64,000 bases of DNA from Paracoccaceae bacterium (GTDB lineage Bacteria > Pseudomonadota > Alphaproteobacteria > Rhodobacterales > Rhodobacteraceae), in NCBI GenBank assembly GCA_002708925.1, contig PAPN01000010.1, positions 1-64,000 of the forward strand, given 5' to 3'. Position numbers and translations under genes: made by a program. The notes under the pieces were generated by a model. The model was not told the origin of the DNA. It searched no databases and saw only the letters and a list, made by a program, of their open reading frames with translations. Shown one piece after another: positions 53,952 to 61,202 of the stretch; within the stretch, counting starts at the first letter, position 1; the number at the start of each line of letters is the position of its first letter.

Positions 53952-53981
53952 TGATCCGCCCCGCCCCGCCCCGCGTAATCC
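53952..53981 (+). promoter_or_regulatory. Sigma-E-type promoter of the FAD oxidoreductase-DUF1365-cfa operon
   Basis: Plus strand: -35 TGATCC (53952-53957), an 18-base GC-only spacer, -10 TAATCC (53976-53981). The layout is the same as the divergent rpoE promoter; transcription should start about 20 bases before the GTG at 54011. Confidence 0.75.
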
Positions 53982-54010
53982 CCGTGATCTGAACAACAGC
54001 GGAGACGACA

Positions 54011-55300
54011 GTGGCCTTTGACCTTTCCCGATCAGCCCCGCAACGCATTGCCATCATCGGAGGCGGCATCTCGGGCCTGTCCTCGGCCTGGCTGCTGTCC
54101 GGTCACCACGATGTCACCCTGTACGAATCCAGCCCCCGTATCGGCGGGCACGCGCGCACCGTGGTGGCCGGCAAACGCGGGGATCAGCCCGTGGACACGG
54201 GCTTTATCGTGTTCAACTACGCCAATTATCCGCATCTGACCGGGCTGTTTCGCGATCTGGACGTGCCGGTGGAACGCAGCAACATGTCCTTTGGCGTGTC
54301 CTTGAACGGAGGGCGGCTGGAATACGCGCTGCGCTCGGGCAATGCGCTGTTCGGGCAGCGGCGCAATCTGCTGTCGCCGGGCCATTACCGGATGATCCGC
54401 GATGTGCTGAAATTCAACGCTCAGGCCGATGCCGCCGCCGAGGGCCAGCCCGACCTGACCATCGACGCGCTGCTAGGCCGGCTGGGTCTGGGCCGCAGGT
54501 TCCGCGATTGCTATCTGTTTCCGATCTGCGGCGCGATCTGGTCCACCCCTGCCAGCGGGATCGGCCATTTCCCAGCCGAGGCGCTGATCCGTTTCATGCG
54601 CAATCACGCGCTGATGAGCGCAGGCGGACAGCACCAATGGTGGACGGTTTCTGGCGGCAGCGCATCCTATGTCAGCCGTCTGGTGGCGGCGCTGAGGGAT
54701 CGGGGCGTGGCCCTGCGCCCCGGCAGCCCCGTGCAGTCCGTCCTGCGCACCGACGAGCAGGTCACGATCCACGCGCAGGGGGCCGAGCCGCAAATCTTCG
54801 ATCAGGTGATCTTTGCCTGTCATGCCGATCAGGCGCTGGCCTTGCTGGCCGATCCCAGCCGCGCCGAGACCGCCAGCCTGGGCGCGATCCGGTTTCAGGA
54901 CAATCACACCGTGCTGCACCGCGATCCCAGCTTCATGCCGCGCCGCCGCCGCTGCTGGAGCGCCTGGGTCTATCGCACCGAAACCGCCGTTCCAGACCGC
55001 GCCGTGGGCATCACCTATTGGATGAACCGGCTACAGAATATCCCCGAAGACGACCCGCTGTTCGTTACGCTGAATCCCGCGCGGCCGATCCGTGACGCGG
55101 ATGTCTACGATCAGGTGAATTTCCGCCATCCCGTGTTCGATCACGCCGCCCTGCGCGCCCAGCAGGAAATCGCGGCCATGCAGGGCACTCGGCGCAGCTG
55201 GTTCGCCGGAGCCTGGCTGCGCAACGGGTTCCACGAGGACGGGTTTGCCAGCGCTCACCGCATCGCGCGCCAGCTTCTGCCACAAGAGGCTCCGGTATGA
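54011..55300 (+). CDS. FAD-dependent (amine oxidase-like) oxidoreductase
   Basis: A 429-residue flavoprotein. The dinucleotide-binding motif IAIIGGGISGLSSAWLLSGH lies at residues 14-33, followed by VTLYESSPRIGGHARTV and DTGFIVFNYANYPHLTGLF. It belongs to the NAD(P)/FAD-binding proteins found with DUF1365 and cyclopropane-synthase genes. The start is GTG 54011 with GGAGA upstream. It leads a three-gene operon from a sigma-E-type promoter. In Rhodobacter, related flavoproteins and methyltransferases act on membrane fatty acids; desaturation or oxidation of a lipid chain is inferred, not shown. Confidence 0.88.
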   Translation: MAFDLSRSAPQRIAIIGGGISGLSSAWLLSGHHDVTLYESSPRIGGHARTVVAGKRGDQPVDTGFIVFNYANYPHLTGLFRDLDVPVERSNMSFGVSLNGGRLEYALRSGNALFGQRRNLLSPGHYRMIRDVLKFNAQADAAAEGQPDLTIDALLGRLGLGRRFRDCYLFPICGAIWSTPASGIGHFPAEALIRFMRNHALMSAGGQHQWWTVSGGSASYVSRLVAALRDRGVALRPGSPVQSVLRTDEQVTIHAQGAEPQIFDQVIFACHADQALALLADPSRAETASLGAIRFQDNHTVLHRDPSFMPRRRRCWSAWVYRTETAVPDRAVGITYWMNRLQNIPEDDPLFVTLNPARPIRDADVYDQVNFRHPVFDHAALRAQQEIAAMQGTRRSWFAGAWLRNGFHEDGFASAHRIARQLLPQEAPV

Positions 55301-56088
55301 ACCAGCCCGCCCCCCTGGCAGATCGCCTGCGCGCCGGAGAGATCCTGCACCTGCCCGCCCGCGTCACTCATGCCCGCCGAGGCGCGGTGAAACATGCCTT
55401 CCGCTATGGCGTGGATTACGTGCTGCTGTGCCCCGAAACCGCCCGGCCTGGGGCGTTGTTCGGGCGCAACCGATGGAATCTCTTTGCCGTGCATGACCGC
55501 GATCACGGTGGCCCGCGCGCACACGGGCGGGGCGCGCAATGGGCCTGGGATCAGCTGGACCGGGCGGGGCTGAAACGCACGCCTGAAATGGTGCTGGCAC
55601 TGATGACGCAGCCCCGGTTTCTGGGCTATGGGTTCAATCCGGTCAGCTTCTGGATGCTGCTGGAGCGCGACAGCCTGCGCGCCGTCATCGCCGAGGTGAA
55701 CAACACCTTCGGTCAGCGCCACAGCTACTTATGTGCCGCGCCCGGATTTGCCGCGCTCCACGCCGCCGATACCATCAATGCGCAGAAGGTGTTTCACGTC
55801 TCGCCCTTTCAGGATGTGGCCGGATCCTATGCCTTTCGGTTCGATCTGACGGGGCAAAGCGCGGCGATCCTGATCCGGCAGACGGATGGGCCGAACGGGC
55901 TGATCGCCACGATGAAAGCCCCCCTGCGCCGCCTTGGTGCCGCATCCTTGCTGGCAGCCGCCCTGCGCCGCCCCGGCGGGGCGCTGCGCGTCGTGGCGCT
56001 GATTTACTGGCACGCGCTCAGGCTCAGGCTCAAGGGTCTGCGCTATCGCCCCCTTCCCCCTGCCCCAAATCAGGAGATCACCCGATGA
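55297..56088 (+). CDS. DUF1365 family protein
   Basis: A 263-residue protein of DUF1365. Seen: LHLPARVTHARRGAVKHAFR near the start; VLALMTQPRFLGYGFNPVSFW near residues 90-111; VIAEVNNTFGQRHSYL; and KVFHVSPFQDVAGSYAF. Members occur almost always between an FAD oxidoreductase and a cyclopropane-fatty-acid synthase gene, exactly as here, suggesting a shared lipid-modifying function. No reaction is established. It overlaps both neighbours by four bases. Confidence 0.9.
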   Translation: MNQPAPLADRLRAGEILHLPARVTHARRGAVKHAFRYGVDYVLLCPETARPGALFGRNRWNLFAVHDRDHGGPRAHGRGAQWAWDQLDRAGLKRTPEMVLALMTQPRFLGYGFNPVSFWMLLERDSLRAVIAEVNNTFGQRHSYLCAAPGFAALHAADTINAQKVFHVSPFQDVAGSYAFRFDLTGQSAAILIRQTDGPNGLIATMKAPLRRLGAASLLAAALRRPGGALRVVALIYWHALRLRLKGLRYRPLPPAPNQEITR

Positions 56089-57266
56089 AGTCCCCCATCA
56101 GCAACGCGATGAAGTTCCGGTTCCTGCAAACGCTTGAGCAGCTGACCCACGGGCAATTGCACCTGACCACCCCCGAGGGCACGCGCCATCGGTTCGGCCA
56201 GTCGGGCCCCCAGGCGCAGATCACCATCAACGACTGGGCGCTGCTGCCCGCCCTGCTGACACGCGGGGACGTGGGCTTTGGCGAGGGGTATATCACCGGC
56301 CAATGGCAGACCGAGGGGCTGGAACAGCTGCTAACCCTGGCCCTGCGCAACATCGACACATTGCACGGTTTCGGCCGCCCCGGACGCCTGTCCGCACTTA
56401 GGTTTCGGCTGACGGACCGGCTGCTGCGCGCCAATTCGCTGCGCGGGGCGTCTCGGAATATCCGGGCGCATTATGATGTGGGAAACGAGTTTTATCAGCT
56501 CTGGCTGGATCCGGGCATGACCTATTCCTCGGCGCTGTTTACCGAAGGCGAGACCGATCTGGAGCGCGCCCAGACGCGCAAGAACGACCGGATCCTGTCG
56601 CGCCTGTCGGGCGGGGAAACGGTGCTGGAAATCGGCTGCGGCTGGGGCGGGTTCGCCGAGCGCGCCGCCCAGCAGGGACGCTTTGTGACCGGGCTGACGC
56701 TCAGCCCCGCGCAGAAGGGCTATGCCGATGCGCGGCTGGACGGGCGCGCGCATATCCGGCTTCAGGATTACCGCAATTCCAGCGGGCGCTATGACAATAT
56801 CGTCTCGGTCGAAATGATCGAGGCCGTGGGCGAACGCTACTGGCCCACCTATTTCGAAACCGTGAAATCCCGTCTGGCCCCCGGTGGGCGCGCGATGATT
56901 CAGGCGATCACGGTGCCGGATGCGGAATTCTCGGTCTATCGGGGGCGGTCGGACTTTATCCGCCAGCATATTTTCCCCGGCGGCATGTTGCTGTGTGACG
57001 CCATCATCGCCCATCAGGCTGCCCAGGCCGGTCTGGTCGTGCAGGACAGTTTTGCCTTCGGGCAGGACTATGCGCGCACCTGCCGCATCTGGGCGCAGCG
57101 GATGCGCGATCAGGCCCCGCGCATTCGCAAACAGGGCTATGACGATGCGTTCCTGCGCGGCTGGCAATTCTATCTTGAAGGCTGCGCCGCCGCCTTTGCC
57201 ACCGGGCGCACGGATGTGGTGCAAGTCCAGCTGGCCCACGCAGAACCGGCCGCTCTGGCCGCCTAA
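56085..57266 (+). CDS. Cyclopropane-fatty-acyl-phospholipid synthase family methyltransferase
   Basis: A 393-residue SAM-dependent enzyme that methylates or cyclopropanates unsaturated acyl chains of membrane phospholipids. Seen: NIRAHYDVGNEFYQLWLDPG and MTYSSALFTEGETDLERAQ near 125-163; the SAM loop VLEIGCGWGGFAERAAQQG near 182-200; VSVEMIEAVGERYWPTYF; and DFIRQHIFPGGMLL. ATG 56085 follows AGGAGA and overlaps the DUF1365 stop (ATGA). As the end of a sigma-E-type operon it fits a membrane-lipid response to singlet oxygen. Whether it forms cyclopropane or methyl-branched chains is open. It converges with hmuV, overlapping by four bases. Confidence 0.93.
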   Translation: MKSPISNAMKFRFLQTLEQLTHGQLHLTTPEGTRHRFGQSGPQAQITINDWALLPALLTRGDVGFGEGYITGQWQTEGLEQLLTLALRNIDTLHGFGRPGRLSALRFRLTDRLLRANSLRGASRNIRAHYDVGNEFYQLWLDPGMTYSSALFTEGETDLERAQTRKNDRILSRLSGGETVLEIGCGWGGFAERAAQQGRFVTGLTLSPAQKGYADARLDGRAHIRLQDYRNSSGRYDNIVSVEMIEAVGERYWPTYFETVKSRLAPGGRAMIQAITVPDAEFSVYRGRSDFIRQHIFPGGMLLCDAIIAHQAAQAGLVVQDSFAFGQDYARTCRIWAQRMRDQAPRIRKQGYDDAFLRGWQFYLEGCAAAFATGRTDVVQVQLAHAEPAALAA

Positions 57267-58036
57267 GACGCGGCCCCGAAGGCCTGGGGCAAGACCCACG
57301 CGCGATCCGGCGGCGCCTGCGCCACACGCACCGGACAATCATAAACCTCGGTCAGGATACGGTCGTGCATGACCTGTCCGGGGGCCCCCTGCGCAACGAT
57401 TTTCCCCTGTTTCATCAAGATCATACGATCCGCGACCATGGTGGACAGGTTCAGATCGTGCATCACCGCCACCACGCCGCCCCCCGTCTGGGCAAAGGCG
57501 CGCATGATCTGCATCACCTCTAGCTGGTGGCCGATGTCCAGGCTGGCAACGGGTTCGTCCAGAAACAGCCAGGTGCCGGGGCCGCCGTGCCAGATTTGCG
57601 CGCGCACACGGGCCAGATGCACCCGCGCCATCTGCCCGCCAGACAGATCCTGCACCGGCCGATCGGCAAAATCCTGCATCCTGACCTCGGCCAGCGCGGC
57701 GTGCACGATCCCGGCCTGATCCGCATTCACCCCCGCGCGCAGCCCCAGACGCACGACCTCGGCCACGGTAAAGGGAAAGGCCACGGCCGTGGACTGCGGC
57801 AGAACCCCGCGCAGGGCGGCCAGTTCCCAGGCTTTGGCCGCGCGGATCTCGTGCTGCTCCAGCCGGATCGAGCCGCCATAGGGCAGCTCTCCGGCGATGG
57901 CGCGCAACAGGGTGGATTTCCCCGACCCATTGGGCCCCAAAATCACCGAGACCTGCCCCGCAGGCACAGCCATGTTCAGATCGTGCAGAATGTTCTGACC
58001 GCCCAGATCGACGGTCAGGTTTTCGATGGTCAGCAT
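57263..58036 (-). CDS. hmuV: Heme ABC transporter ATP-binding protein
   Basis: A 257-residue ATPase energising heme import. Seen: Walker [21 protein letters not shown] near residues 32-51; VLPQSTAVAFPFTVAEVVRL (the HmuV-type Q-loop); signature DLSGGQMARVHLARV, with an unusual MA in place of the common QR; Walker B WLFLDEPVASLDIGHQ; and H-loop AVMHDLNLS. It is the last gene of hmuS-T-U-V, three bases after hmuU. Confidence 0.93.
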   Translation of the reverse strand: MLTIENLTVDLGGQNILHDLNMAVPAGQVSVILGPNGSGKSTLLRAIAGELPYGGSIRLEQHEIRAAKAWELAALRGVLPQSTAVAFPFTVAEVVRLGLRAGVNADQAGIVHAALAEVRMQDFADRPVQDLSGGQMARVHLARVRAQIWHGGPGTWLFLDEPVASLDIGHQLEVMQIMRAFAQTGGGVVAVMHDLNLSTMVADRMILMKQGKIVAQGAPGQVMHDRILTEVYDCPVRVAQAPPDRAWVLPQAFGAAS

Positions 58037-58039
58037 GAT

Positions 58040-59089
58040 CTAGATCCCCCCGAAACTACGGCGACGCAGCAGGATCCACAGGAACACGGGCGCGCCCAGA
58101 AAAGCGGTTACAATGCCTATCGGCAGCTCGGCCGGAGCCAGGATCAGCCGCGCGATCATATCCGCCCCCACCAGCAGGGCCGCCCCCAAAATCGCCGCAT
58201 CCACCAGCAGTCTTTCATGATCGGGACCGGCGCAGATCCGCAGCAAATGCGGCACAATGATCCCGACAAAGCCAATCACCCCCGCCATCGCCACCGAGGC
58301 CCCGGCCAGCACCGCAACCCCCAGAATCGCCAGACGTTTCAACCTTTGAATATCCGTGCCCATATGCGCGGCGGCGGCCTCGCCCAGGGGCAGCGCGTTC
58401 AGCCCGCGCGCCAGCCGGGGCACCAACAGCAGCGTCGGCAGGATCAGCAGCGCGCCCACGGTCAGTTTGCTCCAGTTTGCGCCGGCCAGCGATCCCATCT
58501 GCCAATAGGTCAGATCGCGCAATTGCTGATCGTCCGCCATATAGACCAGCACTCCGGTGGCTGCCGCCGCCAGCGCCGACAGAGCGATCCCCGCCAGCAG
58601 CAGCACCACAACCGAGGTCTGCCCCCCGCGCGTGGCAATCCGGTACAGCACAACGACAGCGCCCCAGGCCCCCAGAAAGGCCGCGACGGGGACGATATAT
58701 TGCCCCAGCGACAACAGGGCCGCCGGCAGCATCCCCCCCAGCACGATGGCGGATACGGCTCCGAATGCGGCGCCGGTGCTGACACCCACGATGCCGGGGT
58801 CGGCCAGCGGGTTGCGGAACAACCCCTGCATCACCGCGCCGCTGACCGCCAGGGCCGCCCCCACCAGCAGCCCCATCGCCAGACGCGGCAGGCGGATATT
58901 CATCAGAACAACGTGATCGCGCGCGCTGATCCCCGCGCCCGACAGGTAATCGCCCAACATCGTCAGCGGCGACACTCCCGACGCCCCGGTCGAGACCGAG
59001 CCGATCATCGCCACCACCAGCAGCGCCAGCAGCACCAGCCGCAAGGAGGCACGCCCCCCAAGGGGCACGGAACAGGCGGTATCGCTCAT
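58040..59089 (-). CDS. hmuU: Heme ABC transporter permease
   Basis: A 349-residue FecCD-family permease with about nine to ten membrane helices. Seen: NIRLPRLAMGLLVGAALAVS near residues 65-84; GAVMQGLFRNPLADPGIVGV; STGAAFGAVSAIVLG; and the C-terminal GVIGFVGIIVPHLLRICAGP with PIGIVTAFLGAPVFLWIL. It forms the inner-membrane channel with HmuV and lies three bases after the hmuT stop. Confidence 0.94.
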   Translation of the reverse strand: MSDTACSVPLGGRASLRLVLLALLVVAMIGSVSTGASGVSPLTMLGDYLSGAGISARDHVVLMNIRLPRLAMGLLVGAALAVSGAVMQGLFRNPLADPGIVGVSTGAAFGAVSAIVLGGMLPAALLSLGQYIVPVAAFLGAWGAVVVLYRIATRGGQTSVVVLLLAGIALSALAAAATGVLVYMADDQQLRDLTYWQMGSLAGANWSKLTVGALLILPTLLLVPRLARGLNALPLGEAAAAHMGTDIQRLKRLAILGVAVLAGASVAMAGVIGFVGIIVPHLLRICAGPDHERLLVDAAILGAALLVGADMIARLILAPAELPIGIVTAFLGAPVFLWILLRRRSFGGI

Positions 59090-59092
59090 GGC

Positions 59093-59935
59093 TCAGCTAT
59101 CCGCCGCGCCATAGAGTGCGCGATTCAGCGCCAGCGCCCCCTGAGGCGTCCGCGGACCGAAGCCCAGCAGCAGCATTCCGTCCAGGCGCTGAATATCGCC
59201 GTTCATGGCCGCCGGAGTTGCCGACAGCGCCGGATGCGAGCGAATATCCTCGGGAGTGATTGCCAGATGTCCCCGCCGGTCCATCATCAAGATTACATCG
59301 GGGGCGGCCTGAAGCACGGCCTCGTCCGTCATCTGTTTATATCCGTGAAAGCCCTGGGCGGCATTCACCCCCCCGGCCAGCTGGATGATCGCCTCGGCCG
59401 ACGAGCCCGCGCCCCCGGCCATCACCCGCCCCCCTTGCAAGGACAGCACAAACAGCACCCGTTTGGGGGTCTGGACCTGCGCGGCGGCGCGGCGAACCTC
59501 GGCCATGCGGGCCTCGAATTCTGCGGTCAGCGCAACCGCCTCGGCCTCGCGGCCCAGCACATGCCCGACCAGCGCGATTTTCTGCGTCACGCCCTCGGGC
59601 GTCAGTTTTTCGGGCAGCGCGACATAGCCAACGCCGGTTTCCTGAAGCACCTCGATGGCCTCGGCGGGGCCGGCGGTGGCCTCGGCCAGGATCAGATCGG
59701 GGCCAAGCGACAGCACGCTTTCGGGGGACAGCGCCCGCACATAGCCCACGTCCGGCAGTTCCAGCACCTGCGCCGGATAGGTCGAGGTCGAATCCCGCCC
59801 CACCAGCAGATCGCCCGCCCCCAGGGCCACGACGATCTCGGTCACTGCGCCGCCCAGGGACACCACCCGCTGCGGAGAATCGGCAAGGGCCGGCGTCGCC
59901 AGCAACGCCGCCGCTGCAATCAAAGCACGGATCAT
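59093..59935 (-). CDS. hmuT: Periplasmic heme-binding protein
   Basis: A 280-residue binding protein with a signal peptide (MIRALIAAAALLATPALA, cut at about residue 18). Seen: VVSLGGAVTEIVVALGAGDL near 24-43; GRDSTSTYPAQVLELPDVGY, whose Tyr region holds the HmuT/ShuT heme ligand; LSPESVLSLGPDLILAEATA; and GGVNAAQGFHGYKQMTDEAV. It captures heme from the outer-membrane receptor and hands it to HmuUV. Its ATG overlaps the hmuS stop. Confidence 0.93.
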   Translation of the reverse strand: MIRALIAAAALLATPALADSPQRVVSLGGAVTEIVVALGAGDLLVGRDSTSTYPAQVLELPDVGYVRALSPESVLSLGPDLILAEATAGPAEAIEVLQETGVGYVALPEKLTPEGVTQKIALVGHVLGREAEAVALTAEFEARMAEVRRAAAQVQTPKRVLFVLSLQGGRVMAGGAGSSAEAIIQLAGGVNAAQGFHGYKQMTDEAVLQAAPDVILMMDRRGHLAITPEDIRSHPALSATPAAMNGDIQRLDGMLLLGFGPRTPQGALALNRALYGAADS

Positions 59936-60978
59936 TGCGCACCCTCCAGACCCGGCAAGCCGGCAACCATGGCGTTGAATTCCGCGATGCCCCCATCCCG
60001 GCGCGAGCCAAAGATTTGCAGGATCAGCCCGCCTTTGGCGTCAAAGGCCTCGACACTGATGGCGGGGCCTTGCTTGGTGGGTTTTTCAACCAGCCAGACC
60101 TCGGCAATATGATCGCCGCGCAGGTGCAGGTTAAAACGCGGGTCCAGCACGTTGATCCAGGGGCCCATCGGTTTGACCGTTTCGATCGTGCCGCCGTGGA
60201 TCTCGATACAGCCCATGTTCCCCACAAAGATCATCACCGGAATCGCCTGCGCGGCGGCCTGTTCCAGCAAGCCGTTCACCGCGCCAGGTTGCAGGGCCCG
60301 CACATAGGGTGCCCCCGCCATACGGTAAGCGCCCAGGCGGTTCATCTTCAGCTTGGCCGTCAGGCGCAGGAACTGGTGCGTGTCGGTCAGCCTGTCCCAT
60401 TCGGCGCGCAGGGTGTCGGCCTTTGCGGGATCGCCCTTGGCGGCCTCGACGGGGGCGCGGGGCTCCAGCAAGATCACGTCGGACTGATCGTCCAGTTTCA
60501 GCGCCTCGACCAGACGGTCAAAGGCGGGCACATCGGATTCGGGCTTCAGGTGGATTTTATGCACCGCATCGCCCGCCGCGTCGAACACCTGAATCGAGCG
60601 TTTATCCCCATCGCTCACGGCAAAGGCCGACACCCAATGGCGGGCAAAAAACCGCAGGTCGATCTCTTTGCCCAGCACCATCTGGGCGTGACCGCCCGAG
60701 TGATAATCCTCGTACACCCCGCGCCGTTCGATCACGCAGCTTTCGTTGCGGGTCAGCGCCATCACATCGCCCAATTGGCCGACCAGAGGCATCAGATCGT
60801 CGGGATGCGCCTGGATTCGCGTGGCGTTATGCCCGACCTGCGCGGCCACCAGCTCGGCCTCGGCCAGGTTGTACTGATGCGAAAAATCCCGCGCGCGCAG
60901 GTTCGGCGCCTCTTCGCGCAGCGCGCGTATCTGAGCGGGAGTCATCGGGGATTGGGGGCCAGAGCCATCGGCAGCCAT
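59932..60978 (-). CDS. hmuS: Heme-degrading/heme-trafficking factor HmuS
   Basis: A 348-residue two-repeat cytoplasmic protein of the HemS/ChuS/HmuS family, which binds imported heme and degrades it or passes it on. Seen: MALTRNESCVIERRGVYEDY near 73-92 and VGNMGCIEIHGGTIETVKPM in the second half, the paired repeats; WINVLDPRFNLHLRGDHIAE; and KPTKQGPAISVEAFDAKG. ATG 60978 has an AAAGGAGA site; a longer frame from 61008 is unlikely. It is the first gene of the minus-strand hmu unit, divergent from the receptor gene. Confidence 0.94.
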   Translation of the reverse strand: MAADGSGPQSPMTPAQIRALREEAPNLRARDFSHQYNLAEAELVAAQVGHNATRIQAHPDDLMPLVGQLGDVMALTRNESCVIERRGVYEDYHSGGHAQMVLGKEIDLRFFARHWVSAFAVSDGDKRSIQVFDAAGDAVHKIHLKPESDVPAFDRLVEALKLDDQSDVILLEPRAPVEAAKGDPAKADTLRAEWDRLTDTHQFLRLTAKLKMNRLGAYRMAGAPYVRALQPGAVNGLLEQAAAQAIPVMIFVGNMGCIEIHGGTIETVKPMGPWINVLDPRFNLHLRGDHIAEVWLVEKPTKQGPAISVEAFDAKGGLILQIFGSRRDGGIAEFNAMVAGLPGLEGAQ

Positions 60979-61095
60979 ATCGTTCTCCTTTAGGGAAGGG
61001 CAACGCATGTCTGGCGCAGGACGAATCCCTGGCTGGGCGCTATGTGTGTCGGGTTTATCCGCCGCAGGATGCCCTAAGGGCCGGACAGATTATAC

Positions 61096-61125
61096 TTGAC
61101 TTGTTTTGTCGGGATATATACCGAC
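61096..61125 (+). promoter_or_regulatory. Receptor promoter region with 18-bp dyad
   Basis: TTGACT (61096-61101) resembles a -35 element. Downstream lies GTCGGGATATATACCGAC (61108-61125), an 18-bp dyad with one mismatched pair, covering the probable -10 area. It is a plausible operator for an iron regulator in the 224-bp gap between hmuS and the receptor gene. It does not match the Fur/Irr consensus sequences I know. Confidence 0.45.
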
Positions 61126-61202
61126 CCGCCCAGAGAGATCAAGACAGATTCTGCCGCCAGCCCTGTGCCAGCCCTCTTGCAGAGCACACGAAGGGTATAA
61201 CT

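Noticed and set aside
57527-60112. 861-codon plus-strand open frame across hmuV-hmuU-hmuT
   Set aside because: Gln/His/Arg-rich shadow of three real minus-strand genes; it even crosses their gene boundaries.
60309-61202. Upstream extension of the TonB receptor frame
   Set aside because: The extension is antisense to hmuS; a signal peptide and AAGGG site fix the start at 61203.
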